From Gemmobacter denitrificans (GTDB lineage Bacteria > Pseudomonadota > Alphaproteobacteria > Rhodobacterales > Rhodobacteraceae): DNA of 64,000 bases. The notes under the pieces were generated by a model that was not told the DNA's origin, did no database searches, and saw nothing but the letters and a program-made list of their open reading frames with translations. Each line of letters starts with the position of its first letter. Position 1 is the first letter of the stretch. Of this stretch, positions 7,812-16,399 are shown one piece after another. Where the stretch lies: NCBI RefSeq assembly GCF_036964905.1, contig NZ_JBALHR010000004.1, forward strand, positions 186,001 through 250,000, read 5' to 3'. The translations under genes and the position numbers were made by a program.

Positions 7812-9224
7812 TCAGGGAAGAACCTTGCCGGGGTTCATCAGGTTCTGTGGGTCCAGCGCCTGTTTGATCTGGCGCATCACCGCCAACGCCACCGGGTCTT
7901 TGCGCCGCGCCATGGAGGCCTTCTTGGACAGGCCGACCCCATGTTCGGCCGAGAAGGTGCCGCCAAGGGTCTGAACTTCATGCTCCAGCAGCGCGACGAT
8001 CCGGTCGGCATGATCCGGGGCATCATGGCTGGGAAAAATGGTTAGATGGATATTGCCATCCCCGAGATGGGCAATGGCCAGCGTTTCGGCACCTGCATCC
8101 AGGTCGGGCAACCGCGCCTCGAACCGTTCAAGCAGCGGGGCCACGGCATCCAGCGGCAGGGCAATATCGGTGTCGATCAGGGGTTTCCGGGCGAAACTGA
8201 CCTCGGCGGCCAATTCGCGGCGGTGCCACATGGCACGCCGCTGCGCTTCGTTCCGGGCGATATGGGCATCGTGGATCAGCCCATCCTCCAGTGCGCCCGC
8301 CAGCACCGTTTCCAGCAGGCTGGTCAAAGGCAGGCTGCCATCGGGTTCCGCTGCGCAATCGCGCGGTGCCGTCGCGCCCAGTTCAACCAGCAATGCAATC
8401 GCCGGGCGTGGGGTGAAGGGCGGATCCAGATCGGGGCGGGCCTCGGCCAGACGGCGCAGATAGCTTTCGGGCATGTATTCGAAGGCTTCGACCAGACCGC
8501 CGGTTTCACCCTGCAGGCGGTTGAGCAGCGTGAGCGCGGCGGGCAGATTGTCCAGTGCCACCATGGCGGTGGCATGGGCCTGGGCTGCTGGGACCAGCTT
8601 CATCACCGCCGCCGTGATCACGCCCAGCGTGCCTTCGGCGCCGATGAACAGGTCGCGCAGATCATAGCCTGAATTGTCCTTGTGCAGCGCGCCCATCAGG
8701 TTCAGCACCTGCCCGTCGGCCAGCACCACCTCCAGCCCCAGGCATAGCGCGCGGGTAGAGCCATAGCGCAGCACGTTCGACCCGCCCGCATTGGTGGACA
8801 GCGCACCCCCCACCATGGCCGAGCCGCGCGCGCCGAACCAGAGCGGAAAGTAAAGCCCATGATCGGCTGCGGCATCCTGCAATGCCGCAAGGATGACCCC
8901 GGCCTCGACCACCGCCACCCGTGCTTCGGTGCGGATGTCGCGGATGCGGTTCAGCCGCTCCAGCGACAGCATCAGGCCGCCCGTGGTCATCGCGCCGCCG
9001 ACCAGACCGGTGCGCCCGCCCACCGGAACCACCGGCACGCCATGGCGCGCACAGGCCTGCACGACTGCGGAAACCTGCGCCGTATCGGCGGGGCGTGCAA
9101 CGGCGCAGGGGGCGCTGGTATAATGCCCTGTCCAATCGCCGCAATAAGGGGCCAGATCAGCCCCGATCAGCACATGGGGCGCGCCGATCAGAGCGCGCAG
9201 GTCCTGGATCAGGGCATCTGACAT
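7812..9224 (-). CDS. FAD-linked D-2-hydroxyacid dehydrogenase (GlcD/DLD family)
   Basis: 470 residues. The N-terminal FAD_binding_4 (PCMH) domain carries VPVGGRTGLVGGAM (~75-90) and GGSNVLRYGSTR (~165-175); the C-terminal FAD-oxidase domain has the conserved HLGDGNIHLTIF and SAEHGVGLSKK. This combination marks D-lactate, glycolate or D-2-hydroxyglutarate dehydrogenases passing electrons to ETF or quinone. The sequence does not decide the substrate. There is no partner GlcE/F, so it is a single-subunit enzyme. The sulfotransferase gene lies 60 bases upstream on the same strand, but it has a different likely role. Confidence 0.88.
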   Translation of the reverse strand: MSDALIQDLRALIGAPHVLIGADLAPYCGDWTGHYTSAPCAVARPADTAQVSAVVQACARHGVPVVPVGGRTGLVGGAMTTGGLMLSLERLNRIRDIRTEARVAVVEAGVILAALQDAAADHGLYFPLWFGARGSAMVGGALSTNAGGSNVLRYGSTRALCLGLEVVLADGQVLNLMGALHKDNSGYDLRDLFIGAEGTLGVITAAVMKLVPAAQAHATAMVALDNLPAALTLLNRLQGETGGLVEAFEYMPESYLRRLAEARPDLDPPFTPRPAIALLVELGATAPRDCAAEPDGSLPLTSLLETVLAGALEDGLIHDAHIARNEAQRRAMWHRRELAAEVSFARKPLIDTDIALPLDAVAPLLERFEARLPDLDAGAETLAIAHLGDGNIHLTIFPSHDAPDHADRIVALLEHEVQTLGGTFSAEHGVGLSKKASMARRKDPVALAVMRQIKQALDPQNLMNPGKVLP

Positions 9225-9284
9225 GGCAGGGCCTTTCCTTGCAGACAGGGGGCCAGAGCGGGGCCGGAACCGGGTTTTGGGGGA

Positions 9285-10103
9285 TCAATCCCCCAGCTTG
9301 GCGTGAACCTCGTCCAGATCGACCTCGCCCAGCGGCATCTTGTTGTTCGGATCGTCAAAGTCATATTTGAACAGCTGGAAATCCTTGCGGTAGATTTCCC
9401 AGACCAGATGGCGCGACAGATCGTCGAAGTAATCCGCCACCGGATGCGCCCGCTTGGGCCCATGCCCCTCGCTTTCGTTGAACTTGGGGATCTTCTTCAG
9501 GTTCACCTTCTTCTTCGTCTTGATGTTGTTCAGGACGTGCTGCATGCCCTCGTCGAACTTTTCGGTGAAGAAGATATGGTCATATCGCCCGCCATTCACG
9601 ATGAAGGTGGAGATATGGCCCGACATGGCCGACCAGTGAATGTCGGGTTCCATCGGCTTGCGGAAGCGGATGGTGTCGCGCGCAAACAGCAGGAAACGGC
9701 GGAAGCTCTTGATCTGGTCGAATTCGAACCCGTCTTCCGGGCTGCCCACCTCGATCCCGTATTTCTGCACCAGAAGCGGCACAAGGTTGCCGCGATAGCG
9801 TTTGCCATTGCGCTGGATGCCGCAGATCTTGTCGAAGAAGGACGACAGGATGCGCGCATAGGGGTTGCGCACGCAGGTGAAGGCATAGGATTTATGCGCC
9901 TTCACGTTGCGTTCGATCAGCTGCTGGCTGGCCTCCTGGCTCCATTTGTGCAGACCGGCCGTCGAGTCGTGAATATCACCATCGAAAAACTTGCCGTGGT
10001 CGGAATAGAACATGATCTGTCCGATCGACGAACAGGCACATTTGGGCACCACACGGTACACAACACTTTCACTTTCGGTCATCCAGGTGCCGGGGAACCC
10101 CAT
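9285..10103 (-). CDS. Sulfotransferase family 2 protein
   Basis: 272 residues. The 5'-phosphosulfate binding loop is VVPKCACSSIG (~18-28), and the 3'-phosphate motif is CVRNPYARILSSFFD (~78-92). This pair defines PAPS-dependent carbohydrate sulfotransferases related to heparan sulfate 2-O- and chondroitin sulfotransferases. It should transfer sulfate from PAPS to a sugar hydroxyl. A GGAGG ribosome site precedes the ATG. It diverges from a GT14 glycosyltransferase over 147 bases containing a perfect palindrome, so the two probably act on one glycan (inference). Its stop codon lies inside a GGGGGAT/ATCCCCC inverted repeat (9279-9294). Confidence 0.85.
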   Translation of the reverse strand: MGFPGTWMTESESVVYRVVPKCACSSIGQIMFYSDHGKFFDGDIHDSTAGLHKWSQEASQQLIERNVKAHKSYAFTCVRNPYARILSSFFDKICGIQRNGKRYRGNLVPLLVQKYGIEVGSPEDGFEFDQIKSFRRFLLFARDTIRFRKPMEPDIHWSAMSGHISTFIVNGGRYDHIFFTEKFDEGMQHVLNNIKTKKKVNLKKIPKFNESEGHGPKRAHPVADYFDDLSRHLVWEIYRKDFQLFKYDFDDPNNKMPLGEVDLDEVHAKLGD

Positions 10104-10195
10104 CGGCCTGCCTCCATTGCCTTATCGCCCGCCCTTCGGGGCGGCGCTTGACTGTATGGTCACAAAAAGCAAACAAACTCTGTCTTTTCAATGAC

Positions 10196-10213
10196 CCATA
10201 AAGCACTTTATGG
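10196..10213. promoter_or_regulatory. Perfect palindrome in the sulfotransferase/glycosyltransferase divergent promoter
   Basis: CCATAAAG-CA-CTTTATGG is an exact 8-bp inverted repeat around a two-base centre, 38 bases upstream of the GT14 start codon. It sits within the most AT-rich stretch of the intergenic region, which also holds CTTGACT (10147-10153), a possible -35 element. It looks like an operator for a dimeric DNA-binding protein controlling one or both genes. Confidence 0.5.
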
Positions 10214-10250
10214 AAACAGTGCGGGGAAGTTGAGGGGTTGTGTTTCCTGA

Positions 10251-11828
10251 ATGGCTCGAATCGCCTATATCCTGCTGTGCCACAAGGACCCGGAAGGGAT
10301 CATCGCACAGGCGCAGCGGCTGACGGCAGCCGGTGACTACATTTCGATTCACTTCGATGCCCGCGCACGGCGCGAGGATTACGAGTTGATCCGCAGCACG
10401 CTGGCCGACAACCCTTCGGTCACATTTGCAAGGAAGCGCCTGAAATGCGGCTGGGGCGAATGGAGCCTGGTCGATGCCTCGCTGCAGGCGGTGCGCGCGG
10501 CGGTCGATGCCTTTCCGCGCGCCACGCATTTCTACATGCTGTCGGGCGATTGCATGCCAGTGAAATCTGCCGAATATGCCCATGATTTTCTGGATCAGAC
10601 CGAAGTTGACTATATCGAAAGCTTCGATTTCTTCCGGTCGGACTGGATCAAGACCGGGATCAAGGAAGAACGGCTGATCTATCGGCACTGGTTCAACGAA
10701 CGTACCCACAAGCGGCTGTTCTATGCGTCGATGAACCTGCAGGAAAAATTCGGCCTGCAGCGCGAAGTTCCCGAAGATCTGGCGATCCAGATCGGCAGCC
10801 AATGGTGGTGCCTGCGGCGGCGCACTGTCGAATGGGTGCTGGATTTCTGCCGTCGGCGGCCTGATGTCATGCGGTTTTTCCGCACGACCTGGATCCCGGA
10901 CGAGACGTTCTTTCAGACGCTGGTGCGCCATCTTGTGCCGCAAGACGAGATTCGCACCCGCACGCTGACTTTTCTGATGTTCACCGATTACGGGATGCCG
11001 GTGAATTTCTACAATGATCAGTATGATCTGCTGATTTCGCAGGATTACCTGTTCGCGCGCAAGATCAGCCCCGAGGCGAAGGAGCTCAAGGAGCGGCTGG
11101 GCGACCTCTATACTGCCGAAGGGGTCAGTTTTCCGATTTCGGGTGAAGGGCGCAGCCTGTTCAAGTTTCTGACCGGGCGGGGCCGGATCGGCCGCCGCTT
11201 TGCGCCGCGGTTCTGGGAAACCGAAGCCAGTCTGGGGCGCGAACGCACGCTGCTGATCGTGACCTGCAAGAAATGGCATGTGGCCAAGCGGCTGGTGGAC
11301 CGGATCCGGGCTGTGACAGGCATGCCGGCGGTGGATTACCTGTTCAACGAAGCCTCGACCCCGCTGCCTGATCTGGGCGGGATTCAGACCACCTTGGAAA
11401 AGCGCACCCGCCATCGCAGGGCGCTGGTGCGGATGCTGTTCGATTACTGGAACACCGACAAGCTGGTGGTCTGCATCGACCCGGCCAATGTGGACCTGAT
11501 GCAGGATTTCTATTCCGACAAATCGAACACCCGGCTGCTGGAAATCGAATGCGATTTCACGGATGAGTATCTGATCGGCCATGCCCGCAGGGTTGGCCTG
11601 GCCAGTGATCAGACGCCGCAAGAGGTGATCGAACGCCTGCTGCCCACCATCCGCTATGACGTGCGCTTTGAAAGCGACCATATCCGCGATGCCGATTTCG
11701 AGGGGTTCCATCGCATCCGCCAATCTGCCACGGTGGAAGAGAACACTGCGCCGCTGGCGGCCTTTCTGGGCATCACCCCATCGAAGGCGCGCGAGATCGC
11801 CGAGACACACTATCTTTTCGTGGATTGA
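10251..11828 (+). CDS. GT14 beta-1,6-N-acetylglucosaminyltransferase with C-terminal DUF5928-type domain
   Basis: 525 residues. The N-terminal half matches the core-2/I-branching GT14 fold: IAYILLCHKDP near the start, the HFDAR strand, the conserved FYMLSGDCMPVKS (~98-110), and GSQWWCLRRRTVEWV with WIPDETFFQTL. This family transfers GlcNAc (or xylose) from UDP-sugars in beta-1,6 linkage. The C-terminal ~220 residues (from about ERTLLIVTCKKWHV) form a second domain that I associate with DUF5928 in Rhodobacteraceae; its function is undescribed. No signal peptide or TM segment, so it is cytosolic. It is divergent to the sulfotransferase and five bases upstream of the HIT gene. Confidence 0.86.
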   Translation: MARIAYILLCHKDPEGIIAQAQRLTAAGDYISIHFDARARREDYELIRSTLADNPSVTFARKRLKCGWGEWSLVDASLQAVRAAVDAFPRATHFYMLSGDCMPVKSAEYAHDFLDQTEVDYIESFDFFRSDWIKTGIKEERLIYRHWFNERTHKRLFYASMNLQEKFGLQREVPEDLAIQIGSQWWCLRRRTVEWVLDFCRRRPDVMRFFRTTWIPDETFFQTLVRHLVPQDEIRTRTLTFLMFTDYGMPVNFYNDQYDLLISQDYLFARKISPEAKELKERLGDLYTAEGVSFPISGEGRSLFKFLTGRGRIGRRFAPRFWETEASLGRERTLLIVTCKKWHVAKRLVDRIRAVTGMPAVDYLFNEASTPLPDLGGIQTTLEKRTRHRRALVRMLFDYWNTDKLVVCIDPANVDLMQDFYSDKSNTRLLEIECDFTDEYLIGHARRVGLASDQTPQEVIERLLPTIRYDVRFESDHIRDADFEGFHRIRQSATVEENTAPLAAFLGITPSKAREIAETHYLFVD

Positions 11829-11833
11829 TCCCG

Positions 11834-12217
11834 ATGCCCTATGCCTATGATCCGCAAAACATCTTTGCCCGCATTCTGCGCGGCGAAATCCCCAACAAGA
11901 CCGTGCTGGAAACCCCGCATACGCTGGCCTTCCACGACATTGCGCCACAGGCGCCGGTGCATGTGCTGGTGATCCCCAAGGGGCCCTATGTCACCTATGA
12001 CCATTTTGCCCGCGATGCGTCAGACGCGGAAATCGTCGATTTCCACCGCGCCGTCGCCCAGGTCTGTGCCATGACCGGGGTGCAGCCGGGTGAGGGGGGC
12101 GAGGGGTTCCGCGCCATCACCAATGCGGGGGCGCATGGTGTGCAGGAGGTGCCCCATTTCCACCTGCATATCCTGGGCGGGCGCATGATGGGCCGCATGG
12201 TGGCGCGGGCCGACTGA
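11834..12217 (+). CDS. HIT family protein (histidine triad)
   Basis: 127 residues from the ATG at 11834 (MPYAYDPQNIFARILRGEIP). The catalytic motif is HFHLHILGG near residue 110, the HxHxHxx triad of HINT-type nucleotide phosphoramidases or hydrolases. The N-terminal FARILRGEIPN is the usual HIT start. There is no strong ribosome site and the start lies five bases after the glycosyltransferase stop, so translation is probably coupled to it. Typical housekeeping HINT protein. Confidence 0.92.
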   Translation: MPYAYDPQNIFARILRGEIPNKTVLETPHTLAFHDIAPQAPVHVLVIPKGPYVTYDHFARDASDAEIVDFHRAVAQVCAMTGVQPGEGGEGFRAITNAGAHGVQEVPHFHLHILGGRMMGRMVARAD

Positions 12218-12250
12218 CCAGCCCGCCGTTACGCTTTTTGCTGGCCGCGT

Positions 12251-12269
12251 CCTGCGCATAATGCGCAGG
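12251..12269. promoter_or_regulatory. Perfect 9-bp palindrome upstream of the DUF1203 gene
   Basis: CCTGCGCAT-A-ATGCGCAGG is an exact inverted repeat around a single base, with one further T/A pair outside, 59 bases before the DUF1203 start codon. The one-base centre makes a DNA operator more likely than an RNA hairpin, and no T-run follows. Confidence 0.4.
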
Positions 12270-12328
12270 AAGCGGGTCGCGCAGCCCGGCGGTTCAGCCC
12301 AGAGATGGGGAAACCGCAGGAGGACCGC

Positions 12329-12793
12329 ATGACCATCCGCTTTACCCCGATCCCGACCGATCTGGCCCGCGCCCTTCGGGCCGGTGGCCCCGATGCCTAT
12401 GGCCTGCCGCCCGAGCGGGTGCACGCCGAAGGCGCGGGCAATCCTTGCCGCCATTGCCTTGCGCATGTGCCCGAGGGGGCCGGCATGTTGATTTTGGCGC
12501 ATCGTCCCTTTCCCATGCCGCAACCCTATGCTGAAACCGGCCCGATCTTTCTATGTGCCGATGAGTGTCCGGCGGGCGGTGGGGCAACCTTGCCCGCCAT
12601 GCTGACATCGCCCGACTACATGATCCGGGGTTATGGCGCCGATGACCGCATCGTCTATGGCTCCGGCGCCGTTGTGCCGACCGGGCAGATCATGGATGCG
12701 GCAACGGCCCTGCTGGGCAATCCGGCCATTGCATATGTGCATGTCCGTTCCGCCCGGAACGGTTGTTTCCAGTGCCGGATTGACCGGGCCTGA
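12329..12793 (+). CDS. DUF1203 domain-containing protein
   Basis: 154 residues, starting at the ATG preceded by a strong AGGAGG site. DUF1203 features are visible: the N-terminal IRFTPIPTDLARALRAGG, CRHCL (two cysteines, CxxC), the HRPFP segment, GPIFLCADEC and the C-terminal VHVRSARNGCFQCRIDR with another CxxC. Several conserved cysteines suggest metal or redox chemistry, but no function is established. It is convergent with the GNAT gene with a three-base gap. Confidence 0.85.
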   Translation: MTIRFTPIPTDLARALRAGGPDAYGLPPERVHAEGAGNPCRHCLAHVPEGAGMLILAHRPFPMPQPYAETGPIFLCADECPAGGGATLPAMLTSPDYMIRGYGADDRIVYGSGAVVPTGQIMDAATALLGNPAIAYVHVRSARNGCFQCRIDRA

Positions 12794-12796
12794 CCA

Positions 12797-13261
12797 TCAG
12801 GCCAGCGACACCGCGAACCGTGGTCCCGCGGGCGGAAGTTCCGCCAGACCCATGGCGCGATAGGCCGTCTGCGCCATGGCATTGGCCGGATGGGTGGGGA
12901 TGGTCAGGCCGCTGCGACCTTCTTGCAATGCGCAGGCGCGGGCAGCTTCGACCAGCGCGCGCGCCACGCCCTGACGGCGGAAGGGCGGTTGCACGAAAAG
13001 ATGGTCAAGCACATAGGCCATCTGGCCGGTCACCATGTTCTGCCAGCCCCGCAGCAGCGCATATCCCACCGGATGCGGGGCGGGGCTGTCCGGCAGGCTG
13101 GCCACCAGAAGCCGCATGTCGGGATGATGCAAGGCCAGCCGGGCCAGTTCGGCGGGCGGGATCGTTGCCGTATCCCCATGATGGGCCGCAAGTGCGATCA
13201 GCATGCGATGCACTTCGGGCAGATCGTGCGGTTCGGCCAGATGGATATGCGGTGGTGTCAT
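12797..13261 (-). CDS. GNAT family N-acetyltransferase
   Basis: 154 residues. Acetyl-CoA binding motif A is visible as VLDHLFVQPPFRRQGVARALVEAA (Q/RxxGxA loop RRQGVA), preceded by a GNAT beta-strand core and followed by the TAYRAMGL motif B helix. Substrate unknown. It is a single gene transcribed away from polA, with a 300-base gap upstream. Confidence 0.87.
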   Translation of the reverse strand: MTPPHIHLAEPHDLPEVHRMLIALAAHHGDTATIPPAELARLALHHPDMRLLVASLPDSPAPHPVGYALLRGWQNMVTGQMAYVLDHLFVQPPFRRQGVARALVEAARACALQEGRSGLTIPTHPANAMAQTAYRAMGLAELPPAGPRFAVSLA

Positions 13262-13561
13262 GTCTTCCTCTGTCGCGTGGGGCCCGCGAAGGGGAAGCGA
13301 TATTGGCCTGTCCCTTGCGGGCGGCTTGATGGATCACTCTGTCATGCAGAACTGACCGGCCGCCTATATGGCGCAGGTCCAATAAAACGAAAACTGGGCG
13401 TTCCGGTTCAGCATGGGCAGGACAATCTGCCTTTCGGGGTGTTGCGTCAAGCCGCGAAATCGGCTGCCACTCACGCGGGCATGGGCAAAGCCAGCAGCCA
13501 TCGGGTTTCCCCGGCCCACCATTCGTGCCAATACTGCCGCAAAATCGCGCGGAGGACCATC
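13262..13561. other. 300-base intergenic region between the GNAT gene and polA
   Basis: Divergent region that must carry promoters for the GNAT gene (minus) and polA (plus). It contains an AT-rich patch near 13380-13392 (CCAATAAAACGAAAAC) and an ATCGG-type dyad, but no convincing sigma70 boxes, terminator or small RNA that I can defend. No gene seen. Confidence 0.4.
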
Positions 13562-16375
13562 ATGACATTCGGCAAGGGCTGCCACCTGCATCTGATCGAC
13601 GGATCGGCCTTCATCTTCCGCGCCTATCACGCCCTGCCGCCGCTGACGCGCAAGTCCGACGGGCTGCCCATCGGGGCGGTGGCAGGCTTTGCCAACATGC
13701 TGTACCGCTATGTCGAGGGGAACAAGGGGCCGGACGCGCCAACCCATGTGGCGGTGATCTTTGACCATTCGTCCAAGACCTTTCGCAACGAGATTTTCCC
13801 CGCCTACAAGGCCAACCGCCCGGAATTGCCGGAAGATCTGCGCCCGCAATTTCCGCTGACACGCGATGCGACACGGGCCTTCAACATCGCCTGCATCGAG
13901 ACCGAAGGCTATGAGGCCGATGACATCATCGCCACCCTGTCCTGCCAGGCGCGGGACGCGGGAGGGCGGGTGACGATCATCAGTTCGGACAAGGATCTGA
14001 TGCAACTGATCGGTGATGGTGTCGTGATGTTCGATGCCATGAAGAACAAGCTTATTGATCGCGACGAGGTGGTGGAAAAATTTGGCGTCGGCCCGGAGCG
14101 GGTGGTGGATGTGCAATCGCTGGCGGGGGACAGTGTGGACAATGTGCCCGGTGCCCCGGGCATCGGGATCAAGACAGCGGCGCTGTTGATCCAGGAATAT
14201 GGCGATCTGGAAACGCTTCTGGAGCGGGCGACAGAGATCAAGCAACCCAAGCGTCGGGAAACGCTGGTGAATTTTGCCAATCAGATTCGGATTTCCAAAC
14301 AGTTGGTCATGCTGAAATGCGACACGCCGCTGGAATTTTCGCTGGACAGCCTTGAAGTGCGCGAGCCCGAGCCCGAGGTGTTGATGGGCTTTCTGAATGC
14401 GATGGAATTCCGCACCCTGACCAAGCGGATCGCCGACAAGCTGGATGTGACGCCGCCGCCCATGGTGACGGCCGAGGCCACCGAGGCGGAGGCCGGTCCG
14501 CTGCCCGAGGCGCTGCCCTTTGACCACGGTGCCTATGAGGCGGTTATCGATATGGCGGCGCTGGAGCGCTGGATCGCGCGTATCCGTGACATTGGCCATG
14601 TGGCCTTTGACACCGAAACCACCAGTCTGGATGAAATGCGGGCCGATCTGGTGGGTATTTCGCTGGCGGTCGATGCGGGCAGGGCCTGCTATGTGCCGCT
14701 GGGCCATCGGCAGGGGGGGGGCGATCTGTTTGCCAGCGACAGCCTGAGCGAGGGCCAGTTGCCAATGAACGCCGTGCTGACGGCGTTGAAACCGGTGCTG
14801 GAAGATCCGGCAATTCTGAAGATCGGGCAGAATATCAAGTATGATTTCAAGATCATGGCCCGCCATGGCATCCACATGGCCCCGATTGAAGACACGATGT
14901 TGCAAAGCTATGCGCTGCATGCGGGGCTGCACAATCACGGCATGGATGAACTGTCGGACCGCTATCTGAACCACACGCCGATCCCGATCAAATCATTGCT
15001 GGGCGGCGGCAAGGCGGCAGTGACCTTTGACCGGGTGGCCATTGTCGATGCGGTGAAATATGCGGCCGAGGATGCCGATGTGACGCTACGCCTGTGGCAA
15101 CGCTTCCGACCGGCGCTGCATCGCGCGCAGGTGACAACGGTTTATGAAACGCTGGAACGCCCGCTGATCCCGGTGTTGGCCGATATGGAAATGGCCGGCG
15201 TCAAGGTGGACCGCGATGTGCTGGCGCGGATGTCCAATGCCTTTGCGCAAAAGCTGGTGCAGTTGGAGGAAGAGATCCACGAGATTGCCGGGACCAGGTT
15301 CAATGTCGGATCGCCCAAGCAACTGGGCGAAATCCTGTTTGACCAGATGCAGATCCCGGGTGGTGAAAAGGGCAAGACCGGCGCCTATGCCACCGGGGCC
15401 GAGGTTCTGGAAGATATCACCACGCTGGAGGCGCATCCGACCGGCGCGCAGCTGGCGGCGCGGGTTCTGGATTGGCGGCAGATTTCCAAGCTGAAATCCA
15501 CCTATACCGATAGTTTACAAAACCACATCCATCCGGAAACCGGACGTGTGCACACCAGCTATAGCATTGCCGGGGCAAATACGGGGCGTTTGGCATCTAC
15601 CGACCCCAACCTGCAGAATATTCCGGTGCGCAGCGAGGAAGGGCGGCGCATCCGCGAGGCCTTTGTCGCCCCCGAAGGGCGGGTTCTGGTCAGTCTGGAC
15701 TACAGCCAGATCGAATTGCGCATTCTGGCCCATATCGCGGGGATTCCGGCGCTGAAACAGGCGTTCAGAGATGGGCTGGACATCCATGCCATGACCGCCT
15801 CGGAGATGTTCGGCGTGCCGGTCGAAGGAATGGACCCAAGTGTCCGCCGCCAGGCCAAGGCGATCAATTTCGGGGTGATCTACGGCATTTCCGGGTTTGG
15901 TCTTGCCCGTAACCTGCGTATTCCGCGGGCCGAGGCGCAGGGCTTCATCGACCGCTATTTCGAACGGTTCCCAGGCATCCGCGCCTATATGGATGAAACG
16001 GTGGCCTTCGCAAAATCAAAGGGTTATGTGCAGACTCTGTTTGGGCGCAAGATCCACACCCCGGAAATCAACGCCAAGGGGCCGGGGGCCGGATTTGCCA
16101 AGCGCGCGGCGATCAACGCGCCGATCCAGGGCACTGCTGCAGATGTGATCCGGCGGGCCATGATCCGCATGCCGCAGGCCATTGCGGGGCTGGATGCGAA
16201 GATGCTGCTGCAGGTCCATGACGAATTGCTGTTCGAGGTGGCCGAAGAGCAGGCTGAAAAGCTGACCCAGGTGGCCCGGGCTGTCATGGAGGGTGCAGCC
16301 GATCCCGCCGTGCATCTGGATGTGCACTTGCGGGCCGATGCGGGGCAGGGCCGCAACTGGGCCGCCGCGCATTGA
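13562..16375 (+). CDS. polA: DNA polymerase I
   Basis: 937 residues from the ATG preceded by GGAGG. All three domains are present. The 5'-3' exonuclease (1-~300) has LIDGSAFIFRAYHALPP and the DADDIIAT-like EADDIIATL. The 3'-5' proofreading domain (~330-540) is intact with FDTETTSLDEM (Exo I), NIKYDFKIM (Exo II) and YAAEDADVTL (Exo III). The polymerase domain has DYSQIELRILAH (motif A), RRQAKAINFGVIYGISGFGL (motif B) and QVHDELLFE (motif C). It performs Okazaki primer removal and gap filling in repair. The proofreading domain is not degenerate, unlike in some bacterial Pol I proteins. Confidence 0.97.
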   Translation: MTFGKGCHLHLIDGSAFIFRAYHALPPLTRKSDGLPIGAVAGFANMLYRYVEGNKGPDAPTHVAVIFDHSSKTFRNEIFPAYKANRPELPEDLRPQFPLTRDATRAFNIACIETEGYEADDIIATLSCQARDAGGRVTIISSDKDLMQLIGDGVVMFDAMKNKLIDRDEVVEKFGVGPERVVDVQSLAGDSVDNVPGAPGIGIKTAALLIQEYGDLETLLERATEIKQPKRRETLVNFANQIRISKQLVMLKCDTPLEFSLDSLEVREPEPEVLMGFLNAMEFRTLTKRIADKLDVTPPPMVTAEATEAEAGPLPEALPFDHGAYEAVIDMAALERWIARIRDIGHVAFDTETTSLDEMRADLVGISLAVDAGRACYVPLGHRQGGGDLFASDSLSEGQLPMNAVLTALKPVLEDPAILKIGQNIKYDFKIMARHGIHMAPIEDTMLQSYALHAGLHNHGMDELSDRYLNHTPIPIKSLLGGGKAAVTFDRVAIVDAVKYAAEDADVTLRLWQRFRPALHRAQVTTVYETLERPLIPVLADMEMAGVKVDRDVLARMSNAFAQKLVQLEEEIHEIAGTRFNVGSPKQLGEILFDQMQIPGGEKGKTGAYATGAEVLEDITTLEAHPTGAQLAARVLDWRQISKLKSTYTDSLQNHIHPETGRVHTSYSIAGANTGRLASTDPNLQNIPVRSEEGRRIREAFVAPEGRVLVSLDYSQIELRILAHIAGIPALKQAFRDGLDIHAMTASEMFGVPVEGMDPSVRRQAKAINFGVIYGISGFGLARNLRIPRAEAQGFIDRYFERFPGIRAYMDETVAFAKSKGYVQTLFGRKIHTPEINAKGPGAGFAKRAAINAPIQGTAADVIRRAMIRMPQAIAGLDAKMLLQVHDELLFEVAEEQAEKLTQVARAVMEGAADPAVHLDVHLRADAGQGRNWAAAH

Positions 16376-16399
16376 GGCGGCCGGGGCGGAAGATGCCGG

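Noticed and set aside
10188..11948. 586-codon open frame on the minus strand opposite the GT14 gene
   Set aside because: Antisense shadow: basic, His/Gln/Arg-rich translation with no domain, fully opposite a strongly conserved gene. Typical of high-GC DNA.
13364..14974. 536-codon minus-strand frame opposite polA
   Set aside because: No motifs, skewed composition, entirely antisense to the N-terminal half of polA.
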